Assembly (NCBI GenBank): GCA_965112735.1 | Contig: OZ218955.1 | Span: forward strand, 1,984,001-2,048,000 | DNA from: Phaeosaccion multiseriatum | Taxonomy: Eukaryota; Ochrophyta, other classes | DNA: 64,000 nt | Reading direction: 5' to 3' | Shown here: positions 43,953 to 57,543 of the stretch, piece by piece | Layout of the letters: the number at the start of each line of letters is the position of its first letter | Numbering within the stretch: the stretch's first letter is position 1 | Notes under the pieces: generated by a model | Seen by the model: the letters and a program-made list of their open reading frames with translations, nothing else | Databases searched by the model: none | Told to the model about the DNA's origin: nothing | Translations under genes and position numbers: made by a program

Positions 43953-46900
43953 GGCGGAGCATTCGCCGCCCAAAGGCCTGATCGGCAGTGCTGCTACTCT
44001 GAGAGCCGCTCTGCTTTGCCTACAGTCTGCTGCCGAGGGCACCGGGGGCAGTGCAAGCCACACACCGACATGCATCGGGTCCACGACTCTCCAGACTATT
44101 ACGCAGGAAGTGTGCGGAGCGGTGGGAGAGTGGTGTGCATTGAGGGTGGAACGCAGTGGCAGCAGCAGCCGCAAAGAACCCACCAAGGGCATGCTCCTCT
44201 CCCCTCTGGAGGAGCACTATCAGCTACACTGTCTTGTCAATTGCTTCGGTGTCTTTGTCAGAGCCGCTGTTGCTCAAAGGAAGAAGCATCAAGCGGTCTC
44301 CGACGTGTCGAATGCAGTTGATGGGCAGGAAGAGGACGCATCTCCTTCTCCGGCTGCCAGCAGTACTGCGACCGTCCCTCTGTCCGAGCTGACCAGTCTG
44401 GTGAAGCAGTTGGTGACTCTGACGGGCGCGTGGAGGAGATATAACGAGGCCCTTCTGCAGGACTGTGTCGTGTTGGTGATACAGCAGCAGCAACAGGTCG
44501 TCGCCGGAGATCGAAGCGGGGTATGTGAGGGAGACGGCCAAGCGGACGGAATGGAGGACGAAGACCAAGAGATGGCACCAGATGGGTCAGGGGCGAAGTC
44601 AACTGCAGAGACAGGGGCCGCAGCAGCAACCGGAGAGGAAGAGGGTGCAGCGGGGCGCGCCGAGGGACAGGTGGGTGTACACGTCAAAGTGTGGGGGACA
44701 ATGGGGCCCGGAGGTTACACTGCTTAAAAATTGTGTCCCAGTTATGTGTGTTTACGTTTTGTGTGGCGCGCGTCTCGCGCACGGGGTTCTCTCCTATCGT
44801 ACGTACATCCGGAGCTGGAGCTAGGTTTAGGCTCTTCTTGGGTGGCTTTTGTGTTATCGCTCTGCGGTCCTCGCCCCTTCCCCCCACTCTCCTTCAAACT
44901 AACCTTCGTTCACGCTTTTGTGGGCTGTGTCTGTCTTTGTCTCTCGTACTGCGCACGCGGTGCCGCTATGCCTGCCCACAGGTCCAGCTGCAGCACGAGC
45001 AAGCTCTGCTCACTGCGGAAGCTTCCATGTTGGTGGCAGCTTTGAGCTCCGAGAGCGGAGTGGTGGAGGGCTCGCACGCCATGACCCAGGCTATGGACTT
45101 TATTGGGGGTGAGTGAGTGGGTCTCTGAGCATCTCGTTTCGTCTCCTCTCCTCTCGTCTGCGCGTGGGCTTGGTTGGTTGGGAGGCAGAGAACCCCTTGG
45201 GTCCATTGAGGGCACAACAAAGTAAGCTGTTGTGCACTTTTCCCCATCCCTTGGACATTTTCTCAGAGCCTTCTTGAATTGTTTGCATTGAGCACAGCAC
45301 AGGGCGTAACGCGCTCTCATCCAAGCGCCTTGCTCTACTGACCAAACAGCGTCGCTTGTTTTTGGTCTTCTCTTCTTCTGTCTCCCCCCCCCCCCCTCCC
45401 CCGCTTCCGGTCTTTGTTACCTCTGTGCAACCAGACGTCCGGTCGGTCGCCATCGGGAAAATGATTGCAGCCGGGGACGGAGGGCATAAATCACAGACAC
45501 TGCTCGGCATCTCACCGTCATCAGAGGGAGAGCTCCCTGTGTGGCATAGCCTGTGTGAGGCAGCCACGTCTGTCAACGCTCTGTCTCAGCCCGACACGGA
45601 CGCGTCTGTGTCTTGGGAGTACCTCATGGCGAGGCACGTGTGTGGATCTGCAGTGTCCTCACGGCGGGGCGGGGGGCTCCTCGAAGAAGGGACAGGAAGC
45701 AGCAGCAGCAGCAGCAAGGAAGTACGACAAGGCTTGGTGAACCTCTGCGTGGCCTCACGCTGCACGCTGGGCGGGCTCCTGGCCTGCTGCAGGGAAGCAC
45801 TGGACCTCTTGTGGGCAGAGCTGCAGCTGCACAGGGCGGAGATGGAGGGTGGTGAAGGTGGTAAAGGAGCCGTGGGAGGAGGAGAAGAAGAAGACCCAAC
45901 GGTCGATGGGCAGTACAAGACGGCGGCCGTGGTGGGTGGTATTTTTGAGATGGAGCGGAGCAGCAGTCAGAGCAGTACCGCACAGTGTATGGCCCTCTTC
46001 GGAGAGGTGTTGGCGGATGACACTCTGCGGCCGTTGCATGCTCTGCTGGACAGCAGCAGTGGCAGTAGCAATGAAGGCTTCTTCAAGGGGGTGAAGGAGT
46101 GCTTGCGAGCGGCAGCAAGCGACCGGACCCTACAGAGAGCCCTGCAAATGATGGAGATCGAAAAGGAGCTGATTTGCCGCGGTGTGGAGGTTGGGCAGCA
46201 GCAGCAGCAGCACCAGGAGGAGGAGAAAGAGGAGGAGCACGTTAGAGAGGAGGAAGATGTGGCGGGCAGAAGCGTTGCGGAGCGGGTGGTGTGGCAGAGT
46301 CTATCGACCTTAGTGTCGACGTGTAAGCATCGCAAGACTGCGGAGTCATCCTCCACCACCAGCGTCGTCGGTTCGGCGAGCAGCGCAAGCGTAGTGCCCT
46401 GTCTCTCTTTCTTCACTCGGTACGGCTTGCCGTCGTCGGTGGACATTCCGGACTGGCAAGGCAGCCGCTCCAAGATGGAAGGAGGCAGCAACAGCAGTAG
46501 CAGTACTAGCACGGCAGCAGCAGAGAGTGGACAAGGGCAAGCGATTGACAGTGACAGCACCAGGGCAATCATAACTCTCGTGGCGATTCCCTCCCCCGTG
46601 GCCGGGCTGGAGGGGGTGTCGACTGTGCTCGGGAACCGCCAGCTGGGGGCCCAGCGAAGGTGTCTGAGGCTGTTGTACTTGCTGCTGAGTGAGGCGTGGT
46701 GCCTGCAGCTGCAGGGAGAACAGGAGCAGAAGGTGACGAGGAAGAGCGATGAGGATACAAAGGGCATCACAACGCCCCCTCTTCGTCGTGTCTCTGTCTT
46801 TGTGGACGTGGTGTCCATGATTGCCTCTGCGCTGATTCGGTGGCCAAAACAGGTGCTCGCAGACTTTGTGAAAGACTGTGTGATTCGTCGAAGGGAGCTG

Positions 46901-49900
46901 TACGGCCTTGAGAATACAGCAACGCGGAGCCCCAACACGGGTGGGTTTGACTTTCATGTGCTTTCTCTGCTGCTGGGCTATCATGGCTACCCTGGAAGAC
47001 GGAGGACAAAGCAGCAGGAAGGGGAGCATCTGAGTACTGACCCAATCGATGTGATGCAAGAAGCCTTTCTTGAGCAGTTCTGTGGCCTGGCGGAGTTATG
47101 GCTACCAACGAGGGGGAAGAAGTACAAGGGCCTTGAAACTGGAACTTCAGGGTCGCCTGCCTCTGGCTCTGGCTCTGGCTCGGGCTCTGGCTCTGGCGCT
47201 TCCCCCCCTGGGCCGGCGACAACAGCATCCGGAGGCCTGAAAGAGTCAAGTTCCTCCTTGCGTGGAGAAGCGAGCAACAAGGGGAGCAGCGACGGAGTGG
47301 TGGGGGTTTCCGCTCTTGTACCCACAGGCACGAGTACACACAACCTTGTGGTGCACCTGGCTTCGACCCGTAGGCAATTGCCCAAGCTGGTTAAGGCCCT
47401 GTTGGGTCTGGCGACGAGCGCTGTAGAGAGCTCGGTAGTGGGAGAGCGAGGGGAAGGAGGCGGCAGCAGCGTGTCAGGCCTAGCACCCATGGACGTTGAC
47501 GCCGGTGGAGGACCACCACGGCAGCAGCAGAGAAGCGAGCTCTTTGCTGGTGAGCAGCGCAATAGGGTGGCCCTTGTGGCGCGGAGCTTGGAGATGCTGG
47601 AGGGTATGCTTCGTCCCTGTGCATCCCTTCCCTCGGGGGCCGGGGAGCTTGATGATGGCGTGGGTCTGAGCTGGACCCAGGAGCAACCGACGACGAGAGT
47701 GTCGACCTCAGCACTGGCACGGAAGGCGAAGAGCAGCACCCGCCGGAGCAAGAGCGCAAGCGGAAAGGGAGGCGATATCGATATCGATGTGGCCTCTCGC
47801 ACCTGCAGCTTTGTGCAGACAGGGGGGTCCTTCTCAGAACAGCATTGGTACAACTGCCACACGTGTGGGCTGGAGCAGGACAAGGGTTGCTGCTCCCTCT
47901 GCGCCAAGGTTTGCCACAAGGATTGTGACGTGAGTTACTCGCGCCTCTCCTCCTTCTTTTGCGACTGCGGCGGCGATGCATCTGCAGCAGCAACGGCGGC
48001 CAGTGGTAGCGGTGGCGACAAGAGCACACGGGGAGGAGCCAATGAGAGTGACCCAAGCGGTGAGAGTTCGAGCGCACGGGCGGCGGCGGCCTCGAGAGGG
48101 GGCAAGGCTATGAAATGCCATTGCCTCAAGCCCCTGCCTTCTGCTGAGATGCGAGCTCTTTCGGCGCTTCCCTGGGAAACAGCTTCAATAGCAGCCACCC
48201 CAGCAGGGACAGGAGCAGGGGCAGGGGCAGGGGCAAGCCTACCTGCTGCAGCGGCCGGAGGAGCCCCTGCTCAGAGTCGTTTCCAGGCCTTCCACATTGC
48301 AAACCCCAACACCGCCACCGCTCGTGCGCAAGAGAAGCGAAGGAGGGCCGGCAGGAAAGGTCGGCAACCGGCAAGCGCAAGCGCAAGCGACAGCGGCGCC
48401 GGTGCAGCTTCTTCCGCATCTGCTGCTCCTCGAGTGGCAGTCTCCAAGAGTGACAGCCGCGGGAGCAGCAGCATCACAAAAGCGGGACAGTCAGCAAAGA
48501 AGACCTCTTCCTCTCGGTCTTGTAGTGGCGTCCCAGCAGCAGAAGGAGCAAGCGCAGGACGAGGGCAGCTGCGACGAGGCGCGAGGACTTCACTGAGCAC
48601 CCCTGTACCGCTGGTGACTGTCAGCGCCGTGTGGGACGATGCTCAGATTTCTCAAGTGCGTCATATTCTCAGTGGGAGGGGCGGTAGTGATGCGGGCGCT
48701 GGTGGTGGTGGTAGCGCGGGGAGGGAGGGCGCATCGAAAGCGCAGACGGACGAGAAGGGTGGGAGTCTCGAAATGGTTTGTGACTGGCTCTTTGACCAGC
48801 TTTGCACGGAGCGAAAGGAGGGGAAGATTCCCCTCACACCGTGGGCGGCTGCTGCTGATGGCAAAGGCGCCACCGGAACCACATCACCATCTTCTTCACC
48901 TTCGGTAGCAGCAGCGGCGGCAGCAGCAGCAGAAGCAGCAGCAGCAACGGCATCAGCAGGAGGAACAGGCGACAGTGGGCAGATGCCCGTGCTGTCCCGC
49001 TGTGACGACATTGCTCTTCCCCTCCGAGCTGCCAAGGCGGGTACTGTGGAGGTTTCAGGAGGGGCCGCTGCCCGCAGCCTGCAGGCTGAGCTCGGTCTGT
49101 CTGCTGCCGGGGGAGGAGGAGGAGGGGCGTCTTTATCGTCTCGAGCTAGGGCAAACAAGGTGGCGATGGCCACACACGGCATCGTGCAGCAGGCGTTGGC
49201 TGCGACCCCCTCGGGATGCTTAGTAGTGGCCGAGGGGCAGCAAGTGAGCTTCTTTAGAACGGAGAGCTTCCTGCTGGGCACGGTGCCTGCGGTCTTACCA
49301 CCACGAGCAGCAGCAGCAGAAGCAGCGAGCGCACCAGCTTCTCCTTCTCCTTCTTCGTCTTCCCTGCCTCCATGGGGAGAAAGTGGCGCTGGCGGGTCGA
49401 GTTTCTCCATGGGCAGGCACTTTTCATCCTCTTCATCAGGAGGAGCACCAGCAGCAGCACCGGCACCGGGATCAGCGGCGGCAGCCGTAGCAGCAGCGAC
49501 AGCGGCGGCTGCAGCCGAAGCCAAGAGGGCTGCTGACTTGACTGCCAACATGGCGGACGTGAGCTCCCTCTGCTGCTCGGGGAAGTTCTCCGTGGGCTTT
49601 GATGTGGTGGGTGTGTCTGTCAACTCGCGCAACGAGCGCCACGTGGCAGCGTGGGGCCTTCACAACGTCGCCATAGTAGTGACGGACGATAGGGGGGCGC
49701 CTCGAAGCAAGATCGCGGTGGATCTCAGCATGATGATGAGCGGAGGAGGAGGAGGGCCGGGGGCAGGGGTAAGCGACAGGGGCGGGGCAGGAGGACCGTC
49801 CGCTACCGTGGTGCTCAAGGCGGCTTGGCTGCCGGGCAGTGATGTGCTGTTGATGGTGGCGTGCACGCAGTTCATTCGCATCTTTGACTTGTCCGCCTCT

Positions 49901-52900
49901 GCGTGCAGCCCCACTACGGACCCTATGTTCCTTCCTGCCGACGCGTCGGGGCTCTCTACGAGCATCACTGATGTGGCCGTTGTGCCCCCGCCGAGGGTCG
50001 TGGCGAGGGCAGTGGAGCCCTTGTCTTCGTCGCTGCCGGTGTCGTCGTTGTCTCTCTCCCATGCGCGCTACCCCAGCGGAGAGGGGGAGATGCAAGACGA
50101 AGAACAGGAGGAAGAAGAGAAAGAGGGGAGGGAGGAGGCGGAATCGAAGGAGGAAGCGAAGGAGGAGAGAGAAGAGAAAAGGGGCCAAGAGAAGAAGCAG
50201 AAGCAAGAGGGAGGCGAGAAGGATGGACCGGCGCTTCGAGGTGGTGCAGGGAATGGCGACGGACCGACGCCCGCGACCGGGGCCCTGCTCTGCACCATTG
50301 TGGTGCTCGCTAGCCACGGAGGCATCCTTTATAAGCCCGTCTACGCCCCTGCTTTGCTTCCTCACGACCGCACTGCAGGCTCTGGCTCGGGCTCGGGTGC
50401 AGCCCCTGATGAGGCTGGCGGAGAAGTACAGCCCCAGGAGCAGACGGGCTGGAGAGGGGGGGGTGAGCTGGCCCTATCTCTGGAGCTGCCTCCACATTTG
50501 GCGGGGAAAGTACTCAGCTCCAAACATCAGCAGCTGCAACAGCAACAGCAGCAGCTCTTGCGAACGAGCCAGTCGGGAGAGACGAGAAGAAGAAGCAGCT
50601 CAAGCGATGACGATGCGTTTGAGGCCGTCCTTGGCAGCATGCTGCAGCAGGAGGGGGGAGGAGGAGGAGGCAGACGCAAGGTTTTCCCCTCCTCGCCATC
50701 CTCCTCGGCAGCGGCGTCCACCCCTCGTTGCTTGCACTACTCTGCCTCTACCGGCTTGCTGCTTGTGGGGCTGTCGGGAGCCTCCGGCGTGACTTTGGCT
50801 GTGGAGCTGCGTGGAGAGGCAGACAACAGGCTGGTGACGACGGGAGGCTTTGTGCTGCTGCCCGAAGGAGGACCACCTGGCACACCAACGGCGGCCGCCT
50901 CAGTGGCAGCGAGGGCGGCGGGGCTGAAGAAGGCCAGCGGGGGCGCCGAAGTCCTTTCTGGGCTGCAGTGCTCTGCGCCGTACATGCGGTGGCTTGACTG
51001 GAGGCAAGGTGGAGAAGAGGAGGAGAGGGAGGATGAGGTTGAAGATGAAGACGGTGCCGAAGACGAAGAGGAGGCGAACGGCAGCGATGATTGTAGTGAT
51101 GACGACGACGACGACAACGACGATGACCGTGGTGCCGGCGACAGTCGACGAAGCGCGGTCCTTCTGTGCGTGGCCAATGCCCTCAAGCCTCGCGCGGAGC
51201 GGCTGCTCGCCTTGCGACTGTGCGATGTGGCCACTTCCGCATCGGCAAGGGCGGGTCGTGCTGTAGCACCAACTCCTGCTACTGCTGCTCCTGCTGCTGC
51301 CAGTACGAGTGCCAGTGCTGAGCAGGGCGGCGGGGGTGGGGTGACAGGAGCAGGTGCGTTGGCTGTGGACGTGCAGCCCTTGCAGTGGCCCTCACCTTCT
51401 TCTCGGCGCCCAGGGACGACTTCCGCCCAGGCCTCGCTCTCGTCTTCCATGCTCATGTCGAGCTCTGCTTCTTCGGCATCAGCCGCGGCTGGACAGGCAG
51501 GAGGAGGTGGTGCGGTGCCCCTGTCTGCGCGCACGTGCGGGAACATCATTGGCATGTGTGTGTTGCCACTCCCGCGGATGGACACCACTTCCACCAGGAT
51601 CTCTTACAATGCGCCGCCACTTGCTCCGGCGCCGTCCGCCAGTGAGTACGCGCACCTGCTGGTCTTGTTTGAGAACGGGTCTATGCAAAGCTACTCCCTT
51701 GCACCCGACTTGAGGCAGCGGCGGAAGAGGAAGAAGCTGAGGAGGGGAGGGAAGGATGCTAAGAAGAGGGGGCTGGGGAGTGGTGGGCAAGGAGGTGCCA
51801 AGGCAGGTGCGAGTGGTGACAACAAGAGAGGAGAGGAGCTCAAGGCAACAGCAGCAGCAGCAGCAGCATCAGCAGAAGGGGGGGCAGTGGCAGAAGCTGG
51901 AGGTGGGGGGGAGGAGGGTTCGAAGAACGCCTCCCCTGCTGCGCCTGCTCCCGCGCCTGGTGGTCGTCGTTCAGAGCCAGGAAGGCAGGGAAGGAGCTGG
52001 CCCCTCCGGACGGGCTTTCTGTCTTCCTCTGCACAGGCTCGGCGCTCTGCAATGGGCGCTCCTCCGGCCTTCCGCTTTGGGTCCGGGGCAGCGGCGGCCA
52101 CAGACAAGAGCTCTTCCCCCGCACAGAGTGCGAGTCTGCACCGCCTGGGCCTGCGACAACTTGCTTCTTCTGCTGCTACTGCTACTGCTGCCACCGCTGG
52201 TGCTGGTGCTGGTGCTGGTGCTTCTGCAGGGAGAGGAGGCGGTGCGTCGACGTCTTGTAGTCCGGCTTCTTCCCCCTCTGCCGCTCTAGGGGCTTCTCCC
52301 CGGGCTGCGGCCAGAAGCGCGAGTACTGCGGCGGGGGTGCTTGACGCGGCTGCCGCGTCGTCTGCGGGGCTCAGTAGAGCGGAGTATATGCTCCTGAGCA
52401 GCGGAGAGGGCGAGAGGCAAGAAGAGGAAGAAGGAGCCGGCGGTGAAGGAGAGGATGGCGATGGCGAGGAAGGGGCAAGTGATGAAAGGCGTGAAAGACA
52501 AGTGGGCTCCCGGGGAGGAGGACGGGCAGCAGAGACGCGGTACGTACTCGACCCGTCCGCAAGGAGGGGCGCGCCAAGGTGGTTGAGGAGGGACGGGAGT
52601 GACGCGGAGGGAGGATTGTCCAGCATTGCTGCCGCGGCTTCGGCATTGGCATTGAATGCCGCTGCTGCGGCGCCTGCGGGCACTGGCCAGGCCGACGGAG
52701 GTGGGGGTGCTCCCGAGCTGTTTGATAGCGCAAACCTCGACGAGGAGGCCTACATCCTGCCGAGAGGCGTCACTAGCACAGCAAGGTATTCGGCAGGAGG
52801 CGCCCGTGACAGTGGCACCTTCTCAGGTGGGGGGGCAGACACAGTAGCAGAGGCAATGGCGGCAGCAAGGCGGGGAAGGCGGGGGAGGGCTGTAGTGAAG

Positions 52901-54512
52901 GGCAGCGGCGGCGCTGGGGGCGGTGGGGGAGGAGATGACGATGATGATAACGATGACGACGACGACATAGACGACGAGGAGGATGATGTCGATGTTGATG
53001 ATGAGGGCGAGTCTGGAGAAGAGTTTGGTGGGGGCTTTGCTGACCTCTTCCCCAGCATGAGCAGACGCGGCGGGCTGAGCCGGCGATCTTTGGGAAGACG
53101 AGGCGATGCCGGAGGAGGAGGAGGGCGAGCATCAGCAGTAGCAGCGGGGGGTGCAGCAGCGAAAAAGGCAAAGTCGGACCTTAAGGGGGGCGCGGTCCCC
53201 TCAGTTGTTGCGCCGACCTTTCCCATTGACGCGTTTGAGTCTATGGAGAACCTGAGCAGCTCAACGGTGTTCTTTGGCGATGGGTTGGGGACGTGCACAG
53301 AGCAGCAGGCCAGCGCCAAGCTCTTGAGGGGCAACAATGACTATGTCATGATGCCACGGATGGAGGGCGGCTGCATTGCCCTGTGTCTCAAGGACACCGT
53401 TGCAAAGGTGCGTTTGGGTGTGCATGTTGGTTGATGTGGGTTGGTGTGTATGTTGATGTGCCTTTGGGTCTGACTAGGTCCGCGTTTGTTTGGAGACGGG
53501 TTCGTTCCGTCCTTCTGCTGTTGCTCTTTGGACAAGAAAGGCTGCAGTGGCTCGCTCGGGTGCTATTCTATTATTCTCACCCTAGCGCTTTCTTCCTGCT
53601 TCTTACACTCTCTCTCCCTCCCCCCCCCTCTCTCTCTTGGATACCCAACCCTCCCCACCCACCCCCTCTTCCACAGGCATGGGCCATTACTGGTGTACGT
53701 GTGCATCTGGGCCACGCCAGCGTGGAGCACCTTCCCAGCGAGCTGAGGGTCATGGGGCGTAGCAAAACAGTGTGGGAAGGGGTGGCCAAGTGGTACGACT
53801 TGCCCCTGACGGACTACGAAATCGCCTATGCTGCCCGGAAGGGAGTGGGTGCTGTCGTGGTTAGTGTGGGGCAGTGCCGAGAGAGAGACGACGGAGGCAA
53901 TCGCGTCATGCCCCTCATCGACAGCGTCGAGGTGTATGGGAAGATGCACTCCCAGCTGAAGGGCGTGCGGCAGCTCTTACCCGCGCCGTCCGGTGCCATC
54001 GGAAGGAGTGCTGGGGGCAGCAGCACAAGCAGCAATAGCATAGATGTCCTGCTGGCCACCATCGGTAGTGGGAGCTCTCCTCTTCTTAGTCGCAGAGGAG
54101 GAGGACGAGGAGAAGGAGGGCTGGCCACAACAGCGTTGGCAGTCGCCAGGGGAGGGTCACCATCGCCTCCCCTTCCTTCTTCGAGGACGGGCGTAGTCAG
54201 TGCTCTGACATCAGGTATGCTTGCCTTGGCATATGTGGAGTCGTCCCTTGGGACCAACTCTCTGGGCCCAGCCGCGGCCGCTGGGAATGACAACAAAGAG
54301 ACTGACGTGGGCGTAGAAGGAGGCGGAGGTGGAGATGGAGGTGGAGCATTGGCGGAGCCTGCTCCTTTGTCGTTGCTCTCGGCGGGGCTGCCCCGTCGGG
54401 TGTTGTCTGTGCTGAGCTCGACCTGCTTGGACCCCAGAGTGCACAAGTGGGCGCCTCTGCGACGAAGCTGTCGGGTTCTCCTCGGCTGCATCATGAAGCA
54501 GCCGCAGCAGCC

Positions 54513-54544
<32 letters not shown>

Positions 54545-57506
54545 GGGGTGCACAGAGCCAGGGCCCTCGGCTGGCGCTGCAAGACTCCACACACTTGAGC
54601 GAAGTGGGTAGACACCTCAGGAACCCCAACATTGCGTACGGCAACCTGCGCTTGTGTCTGCAAACGTGCATATTTGTGTGCAAGCGACGCCCTGCCAATG
54701 TGATGGCGGGGTTGGCAGGCACGGCGGCGCTCGTGACGGGCCGTCAGCAGCAACATGCCACCTGTGGAACTGGTGGGTCGCTCATCTTCCCTCTCTTTAT
54801 CCGCAAGTTTTGGGCGCTGTGCGGGCGCAACTCGTCGACTTGGGAGGGACTGAGTCTTGTCCACATGAGGGCTCTGCTCAGTGATATCTTCCTCTTCGCA
54901 TCCCATGAAATGTGGGCGAGAGCAACGGGTGCTGCGGACGGAGGAGAGGAGGCAGGAGCAGGAAGGCAGCGGAAGGCAGTGGAAGGTGGAGGAGGGGAGG
55001 CAGTGGTGGACCCCTCTCCTCTCCGCCAAGGCTTGGCGGAACTGATGCCTCTGCTGCAGTCCCCTATTGTCGCTGTGTCTGTTATCGCGACGGAGACGCT
55101 TGCTGCCCTTCTTGGTAGCAGCAGCAGCAACGGACGCTCGACAGGCACTCATGCGAGCAGGAGTAGAAGTAGCAAAGCGAAGGCGAAGGCGAGCACGGGA
55201 GGAAAGAAGCGAAGTAGTGGTGCCGGCTTGACGGCGAAGGCTGCTGCCGCTGCCAGGAGGATTGAGGAAGATGCTCGGCCGCCAGCAAGTGGTGGAGACA
55301 GCACAGGTGCAGGAGGAGGTGGCAAAAAAGGGGGAGAGAAGAAGCCTGAAGGAGAGGGAGGGGAGGGGGGCGAAACGGAGCAGCAGCCTCGACGCAGGGG
55401 CGTCAAGAGGAGGGCCTCTCGGGGCCGCATGAGCAGCAGCAGTGGGGCGGATGGCGATGGCGAGGGTGGTGAAGACGAAGCCACAGGCAACAGCAGCGGT
55501 GGCGGCAGTGGAGGGATGGATGCGGTGCGAGCTCGTCTTGCTGCTGTCCGGGCTGAGGTGGAGGCCTTGCAAGGAGGACGACGCGGTGGGGCAAATGCAC
55601 CTCCTATCCGAATGGAGTACCGCTGCGATGGTTGCGACGCCTTCCCCTTGAAAGTCGGCCGCTTCCACTGCCGTGTGTGCCCGGACTTTGACCTGTGTAG
55701 GAGGTGCTACGAGAATCTGCACGGGGAGGAAGGGAGCGATCAGGCTGTGGAGGCGTGGGGAATGAACTTGGGCGACCACTCCAGGTTCCACTCCATGCGG
55801 TACGAGGCCATTCCTGCGGATACGTCGGCACCCTCGTCGTCGCCTGCTGGGGCTACTGGCGGCGGCGGTGGTGGTGGCGGCGTTGGTGGTGGTGCGTCTT
55901 CTGCTTCTGCTGCTGCTGATGCTACTCTTGCTGCACTTCTTGCTAGCAGCGCAGAGCCTAGTGACGAGGAGGGCGGCATTCGAAGGGCTGCTCAAGATCA
56001 AGCGTATCGCAACAGGCGGACCCGACGGCGCATCACCTCTGGCCCGAGCGGAGAAGGAGAGAGCAAAGAGGGTGGGGAAGAAGCGGAAGAAAAGCAAGAT
56101 CATGACATGGAGGAAAGTGAGGAGGAGGAACATGAGGACGACGAGGGCGAGCACGACCATGATCATGACGAGGAGGAGGACAAGGACGAGACCGAAGAGG
56201 AGGGCGACGAGGGCAAGCAAGGAGAGGGAGAGGGTGCCGAAGAGGCCAAAAGTGGGGCGGAGAAGCAGGACCCACCCCCCAACAACGGAGAGCAGGAGGA
56301 AGACGAGGTCGACCGTATCGAGCAGTGGGATGACGCTGTCGAGCAAGAGTGGGTTGATGGAGAAGAAGAGGGCGAGGAGGAGGAGACCGGGGGGGAGGAG
56401 ACGGGTGGGGAGGGAAAGGAAACTGACATTGAAGCATCGGGGGGGTACGATTACGTCGCTGAGAGCGCCATGGTTGATGACGAAGGAGAGGGCGAGGACG
56501 AGGAGGCGGACGCAGAGGAAGTGGAGCCCGCCGAAGACGAAGACGAGGAGTATGAGATGGAGGAGGGCGGTGCTGTGGGTGGAGACGAAAGTCAGGAGGA
56601 GGTGGAGGAGGCGAGCTTGCGCGGGCGTGAGGAGGAAGAAGGAGAGGATGGCGATGGTGAGGAAGAGGAGGACGACGAGGACCAGCCGGGAGGAGTCGGA
56701 CCAGGGGCGGATGTAGACAGCAAGGAGGAGGGAGAAGGGGAGATGGTGGCCAGTAAGGCTGTGGACCATGCGGACGGAGGGGAGGCATCGGCACGAGCTG
56801 CATCGGCTACAGCTACAGCTAAAGCCACCACCATAGCAACGGCAGAGTGTACCAAGAGCGAGGCTAAACCACCGGCAGTTGGTGAGGATGGGCAGTCCGC
56901 CGAAGAAGGGGCAGCATACAGGATGCTGTCTGCATTGGATGGGGATCCCTGGACACCCGCCTCGATGCCTTCCATGTCAGGTGCGTGCATGAGATACGGA
57001 CAGCGCGTGCAATTATTGTGACACTTTCGTGAATTGAGGGACGTGTGTGCAGAGAGAGAGAGGAAGTAGTACGTGAGTAGTGCTTGGGTTATGTTCTGTT
57101 TTTTCTGCTGTTTCCTTTGTTATTTTCAGTCAGATTCCTATGGGGCGAAAGGGACGGAATTAGCTCGTTGCCCTCTCTTCACACGAGTTTATATGCACAC
57201 ACGCACACCAGATGCACACACTCACTCACACCCACCCACCCACCCACCCGCACTCTCACCCTTGTATGAACGCAGAGGCTCTGCACTTGCCCGACGCAGC
57301 TCGAGCGACGCTATCCCACGCGCTGTTCCCTCAGCTGCTGGAGAGTCTACCCCAAGCCCTGGAGGGAGGAGGGGGGAGAGGAGGAGCCCCGTCCGTAGGG
57401 TCACAGGGGTCACACAGCAGCGCGCAGAGTGTGAGCTGCGCGATGCAGTACCTGAAGCTGCTCATCACCCTTGCCGAGTCAGAGAACGGCGTGTCCGCCG
57501 GCGCCA

Positions 57507-57543
<37 letters not shown>

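Noticed and set aside
54211-56769. 852-codon minus-strand ORF
   Set aside because: It is the complement of UBR4 exon 8, including the ZZ finger and acidic tract. Its Leu/Ser-rich composition is what antisense reading of GAG/GAC codons produces.
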